From the NCBI GenBank assembly GCA_021299095.1, contig JAJTFW010000002.1, positions 61,503 through 125,502 of the forward strand: a stretch of DNA of 64,000 nt, written 5' to 3'. The position numbers and the translations under genes were made by a program. Shown here one piece after another: positions 53,559-62,460 of the stretch (its first letter is position 1; each line of letters opens with the position of its first letter). This DNA is from Sphingobacteriales bacterium. Its GTDB lineage: Bacteria; Bacteroidota; Bacteroidia; AKYH767-A; OLB10. Under the pieces are notes generated by a model that was not told the origin of the DNA, searched no databases, and was given only the letters and a program-made list of their open reading frames with translations.

Positions 53559-55820
53559 TCAATACGTGATGAATGTGGCTTTTCCGGCCCACCCGCCCAC
53601 TTGAACATGCAGCAAATAGACACCTGGTACTAGGTCGGCAATTTCAAGGAAATGAGGCGAACGTTTTCCGGTTTCAGTCTTGACAAGCCGGCCGGTCATA
53701 TCGAATACCCGCAATAGAGCATCTGAACCCGCAGCCAATTCACCCCATGAAATGGTTAAACGTTGTTTGGCAGGATTGGGATATACCATCAGGGTTAGCA
53801 ACTCGGGCTTAGCCTGTACTGTCAGTGATGTGTTTTGCGTGTAAAGTGAAATACCGCCAGAGAATACACCAACAAAAAGATCCGGCTTGGCATCACCATC
53901 AACATCGGCAAAATCTGGAGATGCGTAGGTGGGCTCAGCGATGCCCTGAAAAATACTGTCACGAAGCCGGAAAGTTCCGTTCAAGTTTGCATCAATGGAA
54001 TCATAATGATGAATAAACCCATCCTGAGAACCTACAATCAACTCATAAACCCCTCCCCGATCGATAAGACGTGGCACAGAGAAACCGGTAAACGAACCTG
54101 GCGCTGTTACATTAACTGAGCCGAACTGAGAAGTTACAAGACTGAAAACCGGATTGGAAACCGAACCGGTGTTTCTGAAGTAATTGATATTACCGGCCCG
54201 TTCGCCAATCAGTAGATCCAACAATCCATCCCGGTCCACATCGATCAACTGGGGAGCCGCATTATCGCCCACATCGATTCCCTGATACGCCGCAACATCA
54301 AAAACAAACACAGAGGACGCACCTGAAGGTGCTGTATTGCGCATAAACACCATCTGCCCACCAGACTCGCCAATCAACATATCCTGATCTCCATCACCAT
54401 CAAGGTCACCGAATGTCAAGTGGAGTGCTAGTAAACCGAGACCAGACAAGGAGGTGAAATCATCCGTCACCCATTCGAATTCGGCCTTGGGTCCGGAACC
54501 GATATTTCTGTAATAGGCCACTTGACCAGACAAGTTGCCTCCGTTGAAGTAGTAATCATTTCCAACTAGCAAATCCAACCTGCCGTCCTGATCAACATCG
54601 AATGAAACCGGATGTGCTCCGGTACCCACATCCACCATAGTAGAAGACAACCAACGATCGCTTTGCTTTGCAAATACATTGGTTTGATTGCTTGTTGTAT
54701 TACGGTAAAACTTCATATTCTGATAATCCTCCGATGCAAAGTAGAAACTACCGGCAAGCAGATCCTTATTCCCATCGTTGTCCAAATCCATATAATGCGG
54801 ACTCACCATCTCCTTCATCCTAACGGGCTGGTCATACGAAGGGAATGCAGTATCCTGACTACATATCCAGGCCGAATCAGGTGTTCCGCAGTTTTGAAGA
54901 TAAAGCAGGTTATTACCCAAAATATCGCCATTGAGTACATCCTTGTCACCATCACCATCAAGGTCACAAACCAACAGGCATGATCCGGCGTGACGCAAAC
55001 GTCCCGTTTGCTGATCAAACCGATTTGACAAATCATTCAATTGAGGGCTGGAGTCAGCATCTATGCGAGGCGAGTTGGCCGGCGTGAGTGGACAGATATT
55101 CGGAATGGGTGGCAATAAGGCGGAATTACCCGTATTGGTCAATACGAAATAACCCCAACAATTGGGTATGTTCCGCATCGGTGACAGAGCCACCACACCA
55201 GTCGAATCAACCGAATAATTCCGGTGGTGTTCAATGAAAGACCCACTAATGCTCAGGGCGACTACATCCATGTCGCCGTCGTTGTCCAGATCACTCAAAG
55301 CAGGAGCATTGACCCTGGATGCATAGATGTTGGTTTGAAAATTACCATAATAGGTCTGCAGTTGTGCCGTGATAAATGTGAACTGAAGCCCCAAAGAAGG
55401 GGAAAAGTCATTTCTATACACCGCTATACCTCCACCATTGTAGGTGAAAAAATCCATGTCCCCGTCGTTATCGTAGTCAAACGACCTAATCCAACCTTCG
55501 ATTTGACCCACGGGAAAGCGTGATACATATTCGGGGGCGTATACGTATGATGACTGATTCAAGATGCCCAGATTTATGAACGTATTGAATCGGTTGGCAG
55601 GGGCGTCCAGGTGTAAAAGATCCATCTTGCCATCCCCATTCAGATCAATTTCGGCAATTGAAGCACTGTTGATTCCCGGTGCCCATGCGTTGGCTAAACG
55701 CTGACCGGCACGCACAACACTGACGGATGTATCCCTGTACAACTGGAATTGTTGGGCAAAAGAACTCAGGCTGGTAAGAACCAGGAGCAGACTGATTACC
55801 GATTGAAATTTCATCCTCAT
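53559..55820 (-). CDS. FG-GAP/VCBS-repeat T9SS-secreted protein
   Basis: 753 aa; many DxDGDGxxDLL repeats and C-terminal LMVYPNPAKQRLTISWGELAAGSDALLRVFDMTGRLVKTE...PGVYLLHVQVGGWAGKATFITY. Confidence 0.9.
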   Translation of the reverse strand: MRMKFQSVISLLLVLTSLSSFAQQFQLYRDTSVSVVRAGQRLANAWAPGINSASIAEIDLNGDGKMDLLHLDAPANRFNTFINLGILNQSSYVYAPEYVSRFPVGQIEGWIRSFDYDNDGDMDFFTYNGGGIAVYRNDFSPSLGLQFTFITAQLQTYYGNFQTNIYASRVNAPALSDLDNDGDMDVVALSISGSFIEHHRNYSVDSTGVVALSPMRNIPNCWGYFVLTNTGNSALLPPIPNICPLTPANSPRIDADSSPQLNDLSNRFDQQTGRLRHAGSCLLVCDLDGDGDKDVLNGDILGNNLLYLQNCGTPDSAWICSQDTAFPSYDQPVRMKEMVSPHYMDLDNDGNKDLLAGSFYFASEDYQNMKFYRNTTSNQTNVFAKQSDRWLSSTMVDVGTGAHPVSFDVDQDGRLDLLVGNDYYFNGGNLSGQVAYYRNIGSGPKAEFEWVTDDFTSLSGLGLLALHLTFGDLDGDGDQDMLIGESGGQMVFMRNTAPSGASSVFVFDVAAYQGIDVGDNAAPQLIDVDRDGLLDLLIGERAGNINYFRNTGSVSNPVFSLVTSQFGSVNVTAPGSFTGFSVPRLIDRGGVYELIVGSQDGFIHHYDSIDANLNGTFRLRDSIFQGIAEPTYASPDFADVDGDAKPDLFVGVFSGGISLYTQNTSLTVQAKPELLTLMVYPNPAKQRLTISWGELAAGSDALLRVFDMTGRLVKTETGKRSPHFLEIADLVPGVYLLHVQVGGWAGKATFITY

Positions 55821-58012
55821 TGTTTAACCAGCCGTTTACAGGAATACATGATTTCAGATTTTGCCTCAACAAAATAAACGCCTGAAGGAAGGGTTGTAAG
55901 ATCCAGTATAAGTTCGTTTGAACCCGTACTGAACTCTCTGACGGATTGACCATGCAAATCGAGTAATCGAACACGCACCAATGCATTCGTGTTTCCTGAA
56001 GGCAGAGCAATACGCACTGTGCTTTCAGCGGGGTTCGGATAAAGCATGATACCGGCGTTACGGGCAAGTTGATCGGTATCGGATGCAGCAGTGGAAGTAC
56101 TTGAATAAAAACGAATGCCGCCAGCATTACAACCAGCCATCAAGTCCGGATTACCATCACCATCAAGATCCGCACGGGCAATGGTTATCCGCTTCAATTC
56201 CTGAATGCCAGAATAGACTGAGTCAGCCAGTAAAAATGAGCCGCCAAGGTTGCTGTCGATATCAACAAAATGATAAATGCTTCCGTTGTCACAACCCACT
56301 AAAAGCTGATACCCGGATGGAGAATCATACATGTAAGGGTCGCTATAGCCGGCTATTCCACCCGGCTGCAACACGTTCACCGCACCAAAATTGGAAGACA
56401 CGAGACTAAACAAAGCGGGGCCGGAAGGACTGATGTTCCGGTAATAATTCAAGACGCCAGAACGCTCGCCTATCAATAAATCCATCCGGCCATCGCGATC
56501 AACATCGATGAGCTGAGGCTGGCTATTGTTTCCAATGTCGATTCCCTGCCAAGCGGGAGCATTGAACACGAATTGAGGTGCCTGACCTGCTCCCGCTACA
56601 TTGGAGTACAGAATCAAAGTTCCATCGGCATTTCCCAACAAGAGATCGGCATCTCCGTCAGCATCTACATCACCAAATTCAGGTGCGAGGCCATATTGTT
56701 GAAGGGAGGATAAACCAAGCCAGTCGCGGTCTACCATCTCAAAAGAAGGAGCACTAACAGAACCAACGTTCCGCAACCATGCAAGCCTTGAATAAGTCAA
56801 ACCGGGATCGGTATTGAAGTACAACTCATTCCCGACCACCACATCCTGAAGGCCATCGTTGTCCACATCGAACAACACGGGACTTGAAGCGGTCCCAAGG
56901 TCTATGGTTTGCCGGCCCACGAATTGGGTATCTGTCAACTGGAAGATATTGGAGCAATTGTCCGTTGTGTTTTGATAACAATGCAAGTTATTGAAATCTT
57001 CGCCTACAGTCGCAAATGGACTCACCAGCATATCTTTCTGCTGATCGTTATTCAGGTCTATATAATAAGCTCCAGGAAGATTTTGCATCATCACAGGAAC
57101 ATCGTACACAGGAAAGTTGATATCCTGCTGCGTGATGATCGCCGAATCGGGCGTGCCACCATTGAGGAGAAAGAGCATATTCTCACCTAGAATGTCTCCG
57201 TTGAGTAAATCCACGTCGCCGTCGCAGTCCTGATCCATTGGCGTAAGCACCGAACCGGCATGTCTTCGTGCTGAAAAAACAGCGGAATCCAACACACCTG
57301 AGCGACAACTTTGGTTCAACAAACCGGTGTTGCTCAGTCCGCTCAGTTTGAAATAACCCCAACAATACGGCTCGAGTGAAAAGCGAAACGCATTACAGGT
57401 TCCGGCTGAGTCAATTGCATAATTTCGGTGATACTCCAGGTAATTGCTCGAACTGGAAAACGTGATGATATCAAGATCGGTGTCACCATCTACGTCGACC
57501 AATGCCGGAAGATTGACCTGGCTGACAAATATGGGATTCTGAAACGAACCATACCATGAGGGCAGTTGCTGTACTACAGGTGTAAAGGTCAGCCCGAAAC
57601 CAGGACTGAAATCATTCCTCCAAACTCCGATTGCAGCATTGGTGTAACTAAACAAATCCATATCCCCATCACAATCAAAATCAGCAGACCGCACCCAATC
57701 GTGGAAGGGTGGAAGGAGATTGGTCCATTCGGGCATATAGCGGTAAGGCATTGCTGCCGTATCGCCGGTATTTTTGAAGGGAGTGATTCGATTTCCAACG
57801 CGGTCGAAAAAAAACAGATCCATCACAGCGTCACCATCGAAATCCAATTCGACCGGGATGATGCTATTGAAGCCTCCTGTCCAGGGGAAGAGCAGGGTAT
57901 CGCCCAGAACCGTAACCGGCGGACGCTGATCGAGCCGGAGCAGGGGTGCCTGCTGAGCCCTGACTACTGATCCACAAGCCATAAGCAGGAAAATAGCAAT
58001 AAATGATCGCAT
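55817..58012 (-). CDS. FG-GAP/VCBS-repeat T9SS-secreted protein (paralogue of the next gene)
   Basis: 731 aa; same architecture as 53559..55820; C-terminal IMLYPNPAESTVRIALPSGNTNALVRVRLLDLHGQSVREFSTGSNELILDLTTLPSGVYFVEAKSEIMYSCKRLVKQ; ATGA overlap with the downstream gene. Confidence 0.9.
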   Translation of the reverse strand: MRSFIAIFLLMACGSVVRAQQAPLLRLDQRPPVTVLGDTLLFPWTGGFNSIIPVELDFDGDAVMDLFFFDRVGNRITPFKNTGDTAAMPYRYMPEWTNLLPPFHDWVRSADFDCDGDMDLFSYTNAAIGVWRNDFSPGFGLTFTPVVQQLPSWYGSFQNPIFVSQVNLPALVDVDGDTDLDIITFSSSSNYLEYHRNYAIDSAGTCNAFRFSLEPYCWGYFKLSGLSNTGLLNQSCRSGVLDSAVFSARRHAGSVLTPMDQDCDGDVDLLNGDILGENMLFLLNGGTPDSAIITQQDINFPVYDVPVMMQNLPGAYYIDLNNDQQKDMLVSPFATVGEDFNNLHCYQNTTDNCSNIFQLTDTQFVGRQTIDLGTASSPVLFDVDNDGLQDVVVGNELYFNTDPGLTYSRLAWLRNVGSVSAPSFEMVDRDWLGLSSLQQYGLAPEFGDVDADGDADLLLGNADGTLILYSNVAGAGQAPQFVFNAPAWQGIDIGNNSQPQLIDVDRDGRMDLLIGERSGVLNYYRNISPSGPALFSLVSSNFGAVNVLQPGGIAGYSDPYMYDSPSGYQLLVGCDNGSIYHFVDIDSNLGGSFLLADSVYSGIQELKRITIARADLDGDGNPDLMAGCNAGGIRFYSSTSTAASDTDQLARNAGIMLYPNPAESTVRIALPSGNTNALVRVRLLDLHGQSVREFSTGSNELILDLTTLPSGVYFVEAKSEIMYSCKRLVKQ

Positions 58013-58140
58013 CCGTCAAAGATACACCCACCCATAGGCATGAAATGCTTGAAAAACACTGATTTTTGCACGGGCAGCCCACACATGACAAAGGGCTTGC
58101 ATAAACTCTTCCAACCTCCGTTAAACAAACACACCGCCTC

Positions 58141-58632
58141 ATGCCATCTTTCGATATTGTCAGTGAAATTGACCTTCAGAAACTGGATAATGCCATCAAC
58201 GTGGCGGTCAAGGAAATCAGTTCGCGTTATGATTTCCATGGCTCTAAGACCGAGCTGAACCTCGATAAAAAGACCATGTTGATCACGTTTGTGACCGAAA
58301 ACGACATGAGGGTCAAAGCTATTCAGGACATTCTCATCGCCCGAATGCTCAAGCAAGGACTCGACCCGGCCTCACTTGACTTCGGGAAAGACCACTACGC
58401 CAGCGGGAACATGATCCGGAAGGAAGTGCAGGTGAAGAAGGGAATCGACAAAGACACCGCCAAGAAACTTGTCAAATGCATCAAGGACAGCGGACTTAAA
58501 GTGCAGGCGTCCATCATGGATGAACAGCTTCGTGTAACCGCCAAAAAAATCGATGATCTGCAGGCCACCATTGCCCAGGTAAAGACTTCAGGAGTGGAGC
58601 TCCCGCTTCAATTCACTAATTTTAGGTCTTAA
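58141..58632 (+). CDS. YajQ family nucleotide-binding protein
   Basis: MPSFDIVSEIDLQKLDNAINVAVKEISSRYDFHGSKTELNLDKK...KLVKCIKDSGLKVQASI. Confidence 0.96.
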   Translation: MPSFDIVSEIDLQKLDNAINVAVKEISSRYDFHGSKTELNLDKKTMLITFVTENDMRVKAIQDILIARMLKQGLDPASLDFGKDHYASGNMIRKEVQVKKGIDKDTAKKLVKCIKDSGLKVQASIMDEQLRVTAKKIDDLQATIAQVKTSGVELPLQFTNFRS

Positions 58633-58809
58633 AATACTGTTTTTCAAAACGTTGATTACAACAGTCATCTGACTGTCAAGCTCCGTGCGCACCACAATTT
58701 ATTAACAAACCGCCGTTTCAAAGTAGGGGTAGATTCGCTAATATTGTCGCCCCTTTACAGACCAAAAACAACATATAAAACCATACTTCTTACCTAACCC
58801 ATCAACACC

Positions 58810-59613
58810 ATGAGTCAGAACAAATCCGGATCCGGAATTCAAGGCATGCTGGCGGCTATTGTCATCCCTGCCTCCATCGTCCTGTGCACTATCATTTACA
58901 TGTTCATTCTGGGTAATCCATCCAATTTCCAGGACAACAATCCCGAACTGAACCCACTCCCCGGAAACTACCTTGGCATCATTTACAAGGGAGGATTCAT
59001 CGTGCCAATCCTGATGGCGCTGCTCGTTATTGTCATCACCTTCGTAATTGAGCGCTTCATTACGGTAGCTCAATCGACGGGTACCGGGAAAATCGACGCC
59101 TTCGTACACAAAGTACGCTCATCACTCTCTAGTGGTAACATCGATGCTGCCCGCGCAGAGTGCGGCAAACAAAAAGGCTCTATCGCCGCTGTAGTCAGTG
59201 CGGGACTGAACGCATACAAGCAGATGGAAGGTGATAAAACCCTCGATAAAGAAAAGAAAGTTGCTGTCATCCAAAAGGAAATTGAAGAAGCCACTACCCT
59301 CGAGCTTCCGATGCTTTCGAAAAACCTGGTCATCATCTCAACGATCGCCTCCATCGCTACCCTCATGGGACTGCTCGGAACTGTTATCGGTATGATCAGG
59401 GCCTTCGCAGCTCTTGCTCAGGCCGGAGCACCTGACGCCGTAGCCCTTGCTACCGGTATCTCCGAGGCACTGATTAACACCGGTCTCGGTATCGGAACCT
59501 CCGCTATCGCTATCATCTTCTACAACTACTTTACGAACAAGATCGATTCGATCACGTACGGTATCGATGAAGCCGGTTATTCGATTGTCCAAACCTTCAC
59601 TTCACGTAACTGA
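58810..59613 (+). CDS. exbB: MotA/TolQ/ExbB proton channel family protein
   Basis: 267 aa; ISTIASIATLMGLLGTVIGMIRAFAALAQAGAPDAVALATGISEALINTGLGIGTSAIAIIFYNYF. Confidence 0.93.
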   Translation: MSQNKSGSGIQGMLAAIVIPASIVLCTIIYMFILGNPSNFQDNNPELNPLPGNYLGIIYKGGFIVPILMALLVIVITFVIERFITVAQSTGTGKIDAFVHKVRSSLSSGNIDAARAECGKQKGSIAAVVSAGLNAYKQMEGDKTLDKEKKVAVIQKEIEEATTLELPMLSKNLVIISTIASIATLMGLLGTVIGMIRAFAALAQAGAPDAVALATGISEALINTGLGIGTSAIAIIFYNYFTNKIDSITYGIDEAGYSIVQTFTSRN

Positions 59614-59656
59614 TCAGCTCAGAAACGTTTTCAAAACCAGATAAAACAAGAGACGT

Positions 59657-60292
59657 ATGCCAAAAGTGAAGTTGCCGAAAAAGAGTCCGTCCCTCGACAT
59701 GACGCCGATGGTAGACTTGGCCTTCCTCCTGGTGACGTTCTTCATGCTCACCACCCAATTCAGGCCTGACGAGCCAGTCATTATCGACTCGCCGTCTTCG
59801 ATTTCTGAAAAAATCCTGCCTGAAAAAGTCATGGTTGTTAGTATCGACCGCGGAAACCGTGTTTTCTTCAATCTTGAAGGAAAAGATATCCGCAAAACCA
59901 TGCTAACACAGATGGGTGAAAAATACAGCGTGAAGTTCGACGACAACGATCTCAAGCGTTTCTCCGTCATGACCACATTCGGAATGACCGTCCAGCAGCT
60001 GAAGCAATACCTTCCGATGGGCGAGGAGCAACGCAAAGCCTTCATGAAGCAAAGCCAGGGTATCCCCTACGACTCACTCAACAACCAGCTCGGCGATTGG
60101 ATCCGGTTCGGACGTCTTGCCGACGCCCAGTTGAGCGGTGATGTAGACAAGGAAAAACAACTTCGGTTTGCCATCAAAGGCGATGCGAACGCCAATTACA
60201 CGGCCGTTAAACGCGTAATCGAGATCTTCCAGGAGATGAAAGTGAACCGATTCAACATGATTACATCACTAGAAGACAATCCCAACCAATAA
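59657..60292 (+). CDS. exbD: Biopolymer transport protein ExbD
   Basis: SPSLDMTPMVDLAFLLVTFFMLTTQFR. Confidence 0.93.
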   Translation: MPKVKLPKKSPSLDMTPMVDLAFLLVTFFMLTTQFRPDEPVIIDSPSSISEKILPEKVMVVSIDRGNRVFFNLEGKDIRKTMLTQMGEKYSVKFDDNDLKRFSVMTTFGMTVQQLKQYLPMGEEQRKAFMKQSQGIPYDSLNNQLGDWIRFGRLADAQLSGDVDKEKQLRFAIKGDANANYTAVKRVIEIFQEMKVNRFNMITSLEDNPNQ

Positions 60293-60304
60293 CCGATATC
60301 CAAC

Positions 60305-60919
60305 ATGGCAGAAGTACAAAGCAACGAACAGGACTCGGGGAAAGGCGGGAAACACAAGAAAGTCCGTGCCAAAAAACAGAGCACTCACATCGATATGACT
60401 CCGATGGTGGATCTCGCGTTTCTGCTGCTCACTTTCTTCATGCTTACGACCACCTTTGGGAAACCCAAAACGATGGAGATCAACATGCCGGTGAAGCCTG
60501 AACTTGAAGATCAGCAAACGCTTGTAAATAATGCCATCACCATACTGTTGACCGGCGACAACAAGATCTACTGGTACTTCGGCGAATTGAAGCCAGAGAC
60601 CACACTGTCGCCCACCAACTATTCCCAAGAAGGACTTCGTAAACTCTTGCTCGAAAAGAATCAATATGCTTTTGACAAGATCAAACAGCTACGCGAGCAG
60701 GCGGTAAAAACGAACATGGCCGATACTACACTCAAGCGGCTGGAAGTGGAAACCAAGGGCGAGAAAAAAGCACTTATGGTACTTGTAAAAGCCGACGACA
60801 AAGCGATTTATAAAAATGTTGTTGACGTGCTGGACGAACTGAATATCACCATGGTGGGTAAATATGCCATAGTTGATATCGGGCAGCAGGAATATGACCT
60901 TATGACCGCCATGAAATAA
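60305..60919 (+). CDS. exbD: Biopolymer transport protein ExbD (second copy)
   Basis: STHIDMTPMVDLAFLLLTFFMLTTTFGKPKTMEINMP. Confidence 0.93.
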   Translation: MAEVQSNEQDSGKGGKHKKVRAKKQSTHIDMTPMVDLAFLLLTFFMLTTTFGKPKTMEINMPVKPELEDQQTLVNNAITILLTGDNKIYWYFGELKPETTLSPTNYSQEGLRKLLLEKNQYAFDKIKQLREQAVKTNMADTTLKRLEVETKGEKKALMVLVKADDKAIYKNVVDVLDELNITMVGKYAIVDIGQQEYDLMTAMK

Positions 60920-60938
60920 CATTGAAGACACACAAAAC

Positions 60939-62126
60939 ATGGCAGACATAAAACAACTCATATACATCGTTGACGACGAACCCTTACAGGCCGAAGTCCT
61001 GAAGGATCATCTTGTCAATGTACACAAATGCGACATAAGCATTTTCAGTACCGGCGAAGATGCCCTTGCAGTTATCGAAAAAGAAAAGCCGTCAATCGTA
61101 TTCCTGGACTACAACCTTGACTCCAAGGTGCGTGAAGCAAAAAACGGCTTAGACATTCTCAAAGAAATTAAGCGACGCCTACCTGACACCCAGTGCATCA
61201 TGCTTTCGGGTCAGAATAAAATTGAAATAGCAGACCAAGCTATGCAAGCCGGCGCCGTCGAATACATCAAGAAGGGAGATGGCGCACTGCTGAAAGCCGA
61301 GAAAACAGTTTTCAACCTGAACAACCTGATGCCTCAGCCGGGCTGGGACAACCCTACTTCACCGGAACGCACGGAAATGGTTTTCCAGAACAGGAACAAA
61401 CATTACGGTGCGTATGTGATTCGTAAAGGGTATAACCGAACCGCGGCCAGGGCATTGTTGGCTTCCCTATTTGGATTTGCCTTTCTCATCAGTTTGCCGG
61501 TCATTATCAGTCTCATTGGCTCAGTGGACTTAAACGAGGTCGAAAAGCCGGTGGAAGTCACCGTGGAACTCAAGGAGCCACCACCCCTTGATAAAAACGA
61601 GCCCCCACCCCCACCGCCACCGCCACCACCACCCACCATCGAGACCGTAAAGTTTACACCTCCCGTTGTGGTTGACCGTGAACTTGAAGAAGAGGAGCAA
61701 CCACCACCCCAGGAGCAGCTGAGCGAAACCAACGTTGGCGTAGTCACCCAGGAAGGTGATGAAAACGCAACGGAGCTTCCACCTGATGAACCCGTTGATC
61801 CAGATGCAGGCAAGATTTTCACCTATGTGGAAGAACAGCCCACATTCCCCGGAGGCGAATCAGCGATGTACGAATATCTTCAACGCAACATCAAATATCC
61901 GGCCCTTGCCCGTGAAAATGGCATAACGGGACGCGTATTCATCACCTTCGTTGTAGGATCCGATGGCCAAATTCGCGACGTAAAGATTTTACGCGGTATC
62001 GGTGCAGGATGCGATGAAGAAGCCCTAAGGGTAGTTCGCAACATGCCCCCTTGGAAACCAGGAAAGCAGAATGGTCGTTCGGTGAATGTGCAGTTCAACA
62101 TGCCGATCAACTTTACCCTCAAGTAA
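60939..62126 (+). CDS. Response-regulator receiver domain fused to TonB energy transducer
   Basis: 395 aa single ORF: REC domain (IYIVDDE...VFLDYNLDS...IMLSGQ...AGAVEYIKKG) followed by the Bacteroidota TonB N-terminus (MVFQNRNKHYGAYVIRKGYNRT), one TM segment, Pro-rich spacer, and TonB C-terminal domain (PTFPGGESAMYEYLQRNIKYPALARENGITGRVFITFVVGSDGQIRDVKILRGIGAGCDEEALRVVRNMPPWKPGKQNGRSVNVQFNMPINFTL). Confidence 0.93.
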   Translation: MADIKQLIYIVDDEPLQAEVLKDHLVNVHKCDISIFSTGEDALAVIEKEKPSIVFLDYNLDSKVREAKNGLDILKEIKRRLPDTQCIMLSGQNKIEIADQAMQAGAVEYIKKGDGALLKAEKTVFNLNNLMPQPGWDNPTSPERTEMVFQNRNKHYGAYVIRKGYNRTAARALLASLFGFAFLISLPVIISLIGSVDLNEVEKPVEVTVELKEPPPLDKNEPPPPPPPPPPPTIETVKFTPPVVVDRELEEEEQPPPQEQLSETNVGVVTQEGDENATELPPDEPVDPDAGKIFTYVEEQPTFPGGESAMYEYLQRNIKYPALARENGITGRVFITFVVGSDGQIRDVKILRGIGAGCDEEALRVVRNMPPWKPGKQNGRSVNVQFNMPINFTLK

Positions 62127-62144
62127 CATTTACAATCCGACTCC

Positions 62145-62180
62145 GACAAGGCCCCACACTGTGGGGCCTTGTCATTTTAA
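62145..62180 (+). terminator. Rho-independent terminator after tonB
   Basis: Perfect 14-bp inverted repeat gacaaggccccaca / tgtggggccttgtc then atttt. Confidence 0.8.
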
Positions 62181-62232
62181 GCCATCACCTAAATCTCATT
62201 CCCGGTCGATTTGCAATCGATATCTTCGCAGC

Positions 62233-62448
62233 ATGGCTCGTTCACCTCTGCTTTACCGCTTTACGCTGGCCATGACAGCGCTATATGCCTTGCTTGGAAT
62301 CTTTCTGATTTTTTCACCTGATATGCAGAACATGCTTCCAGGTTGGAAACATATCGTACTGGGAATGATGCTCATCGTTTATGCATTTATCCGCATGAAA
62401 AGATTGAAGGATTTGCAGAAAGGAATGGACGCAACCGATAATTCCTGA
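62233..62448 (+). CDS. Small membrane protein
   Basis: MARSPLLYRFTLAMTALYALLGIFLIFSPDMQNMLPGWKHIVLGMMLIVYAFIRMKRLKDLQKGMDATDNS; two TM segments. Confidence 0.75.
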   Translation: MARSPLLYRFTLAMTALYALLGIFLIFSPDMQNMLPGWKHIVLGMMLIVYAFIRMKRLKDLQKGMDATDNS

Positions 62449-62460
62449 TTCAGATATTCC

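Noticed and set aside
55645-56127. 160-aa minus-strand ORF spanning the junction of the two FG-GAP genes
   Set aside because: Out-of-frame overlap with both well-supported genes and no domain.
61600-61640. Proline-codon microsatellite (cca/ccg repeats) as a repeat element
   Set aside because: It encodes the Pro-rich periplasmic spacer expected in TonB, so it is explained by coding function.
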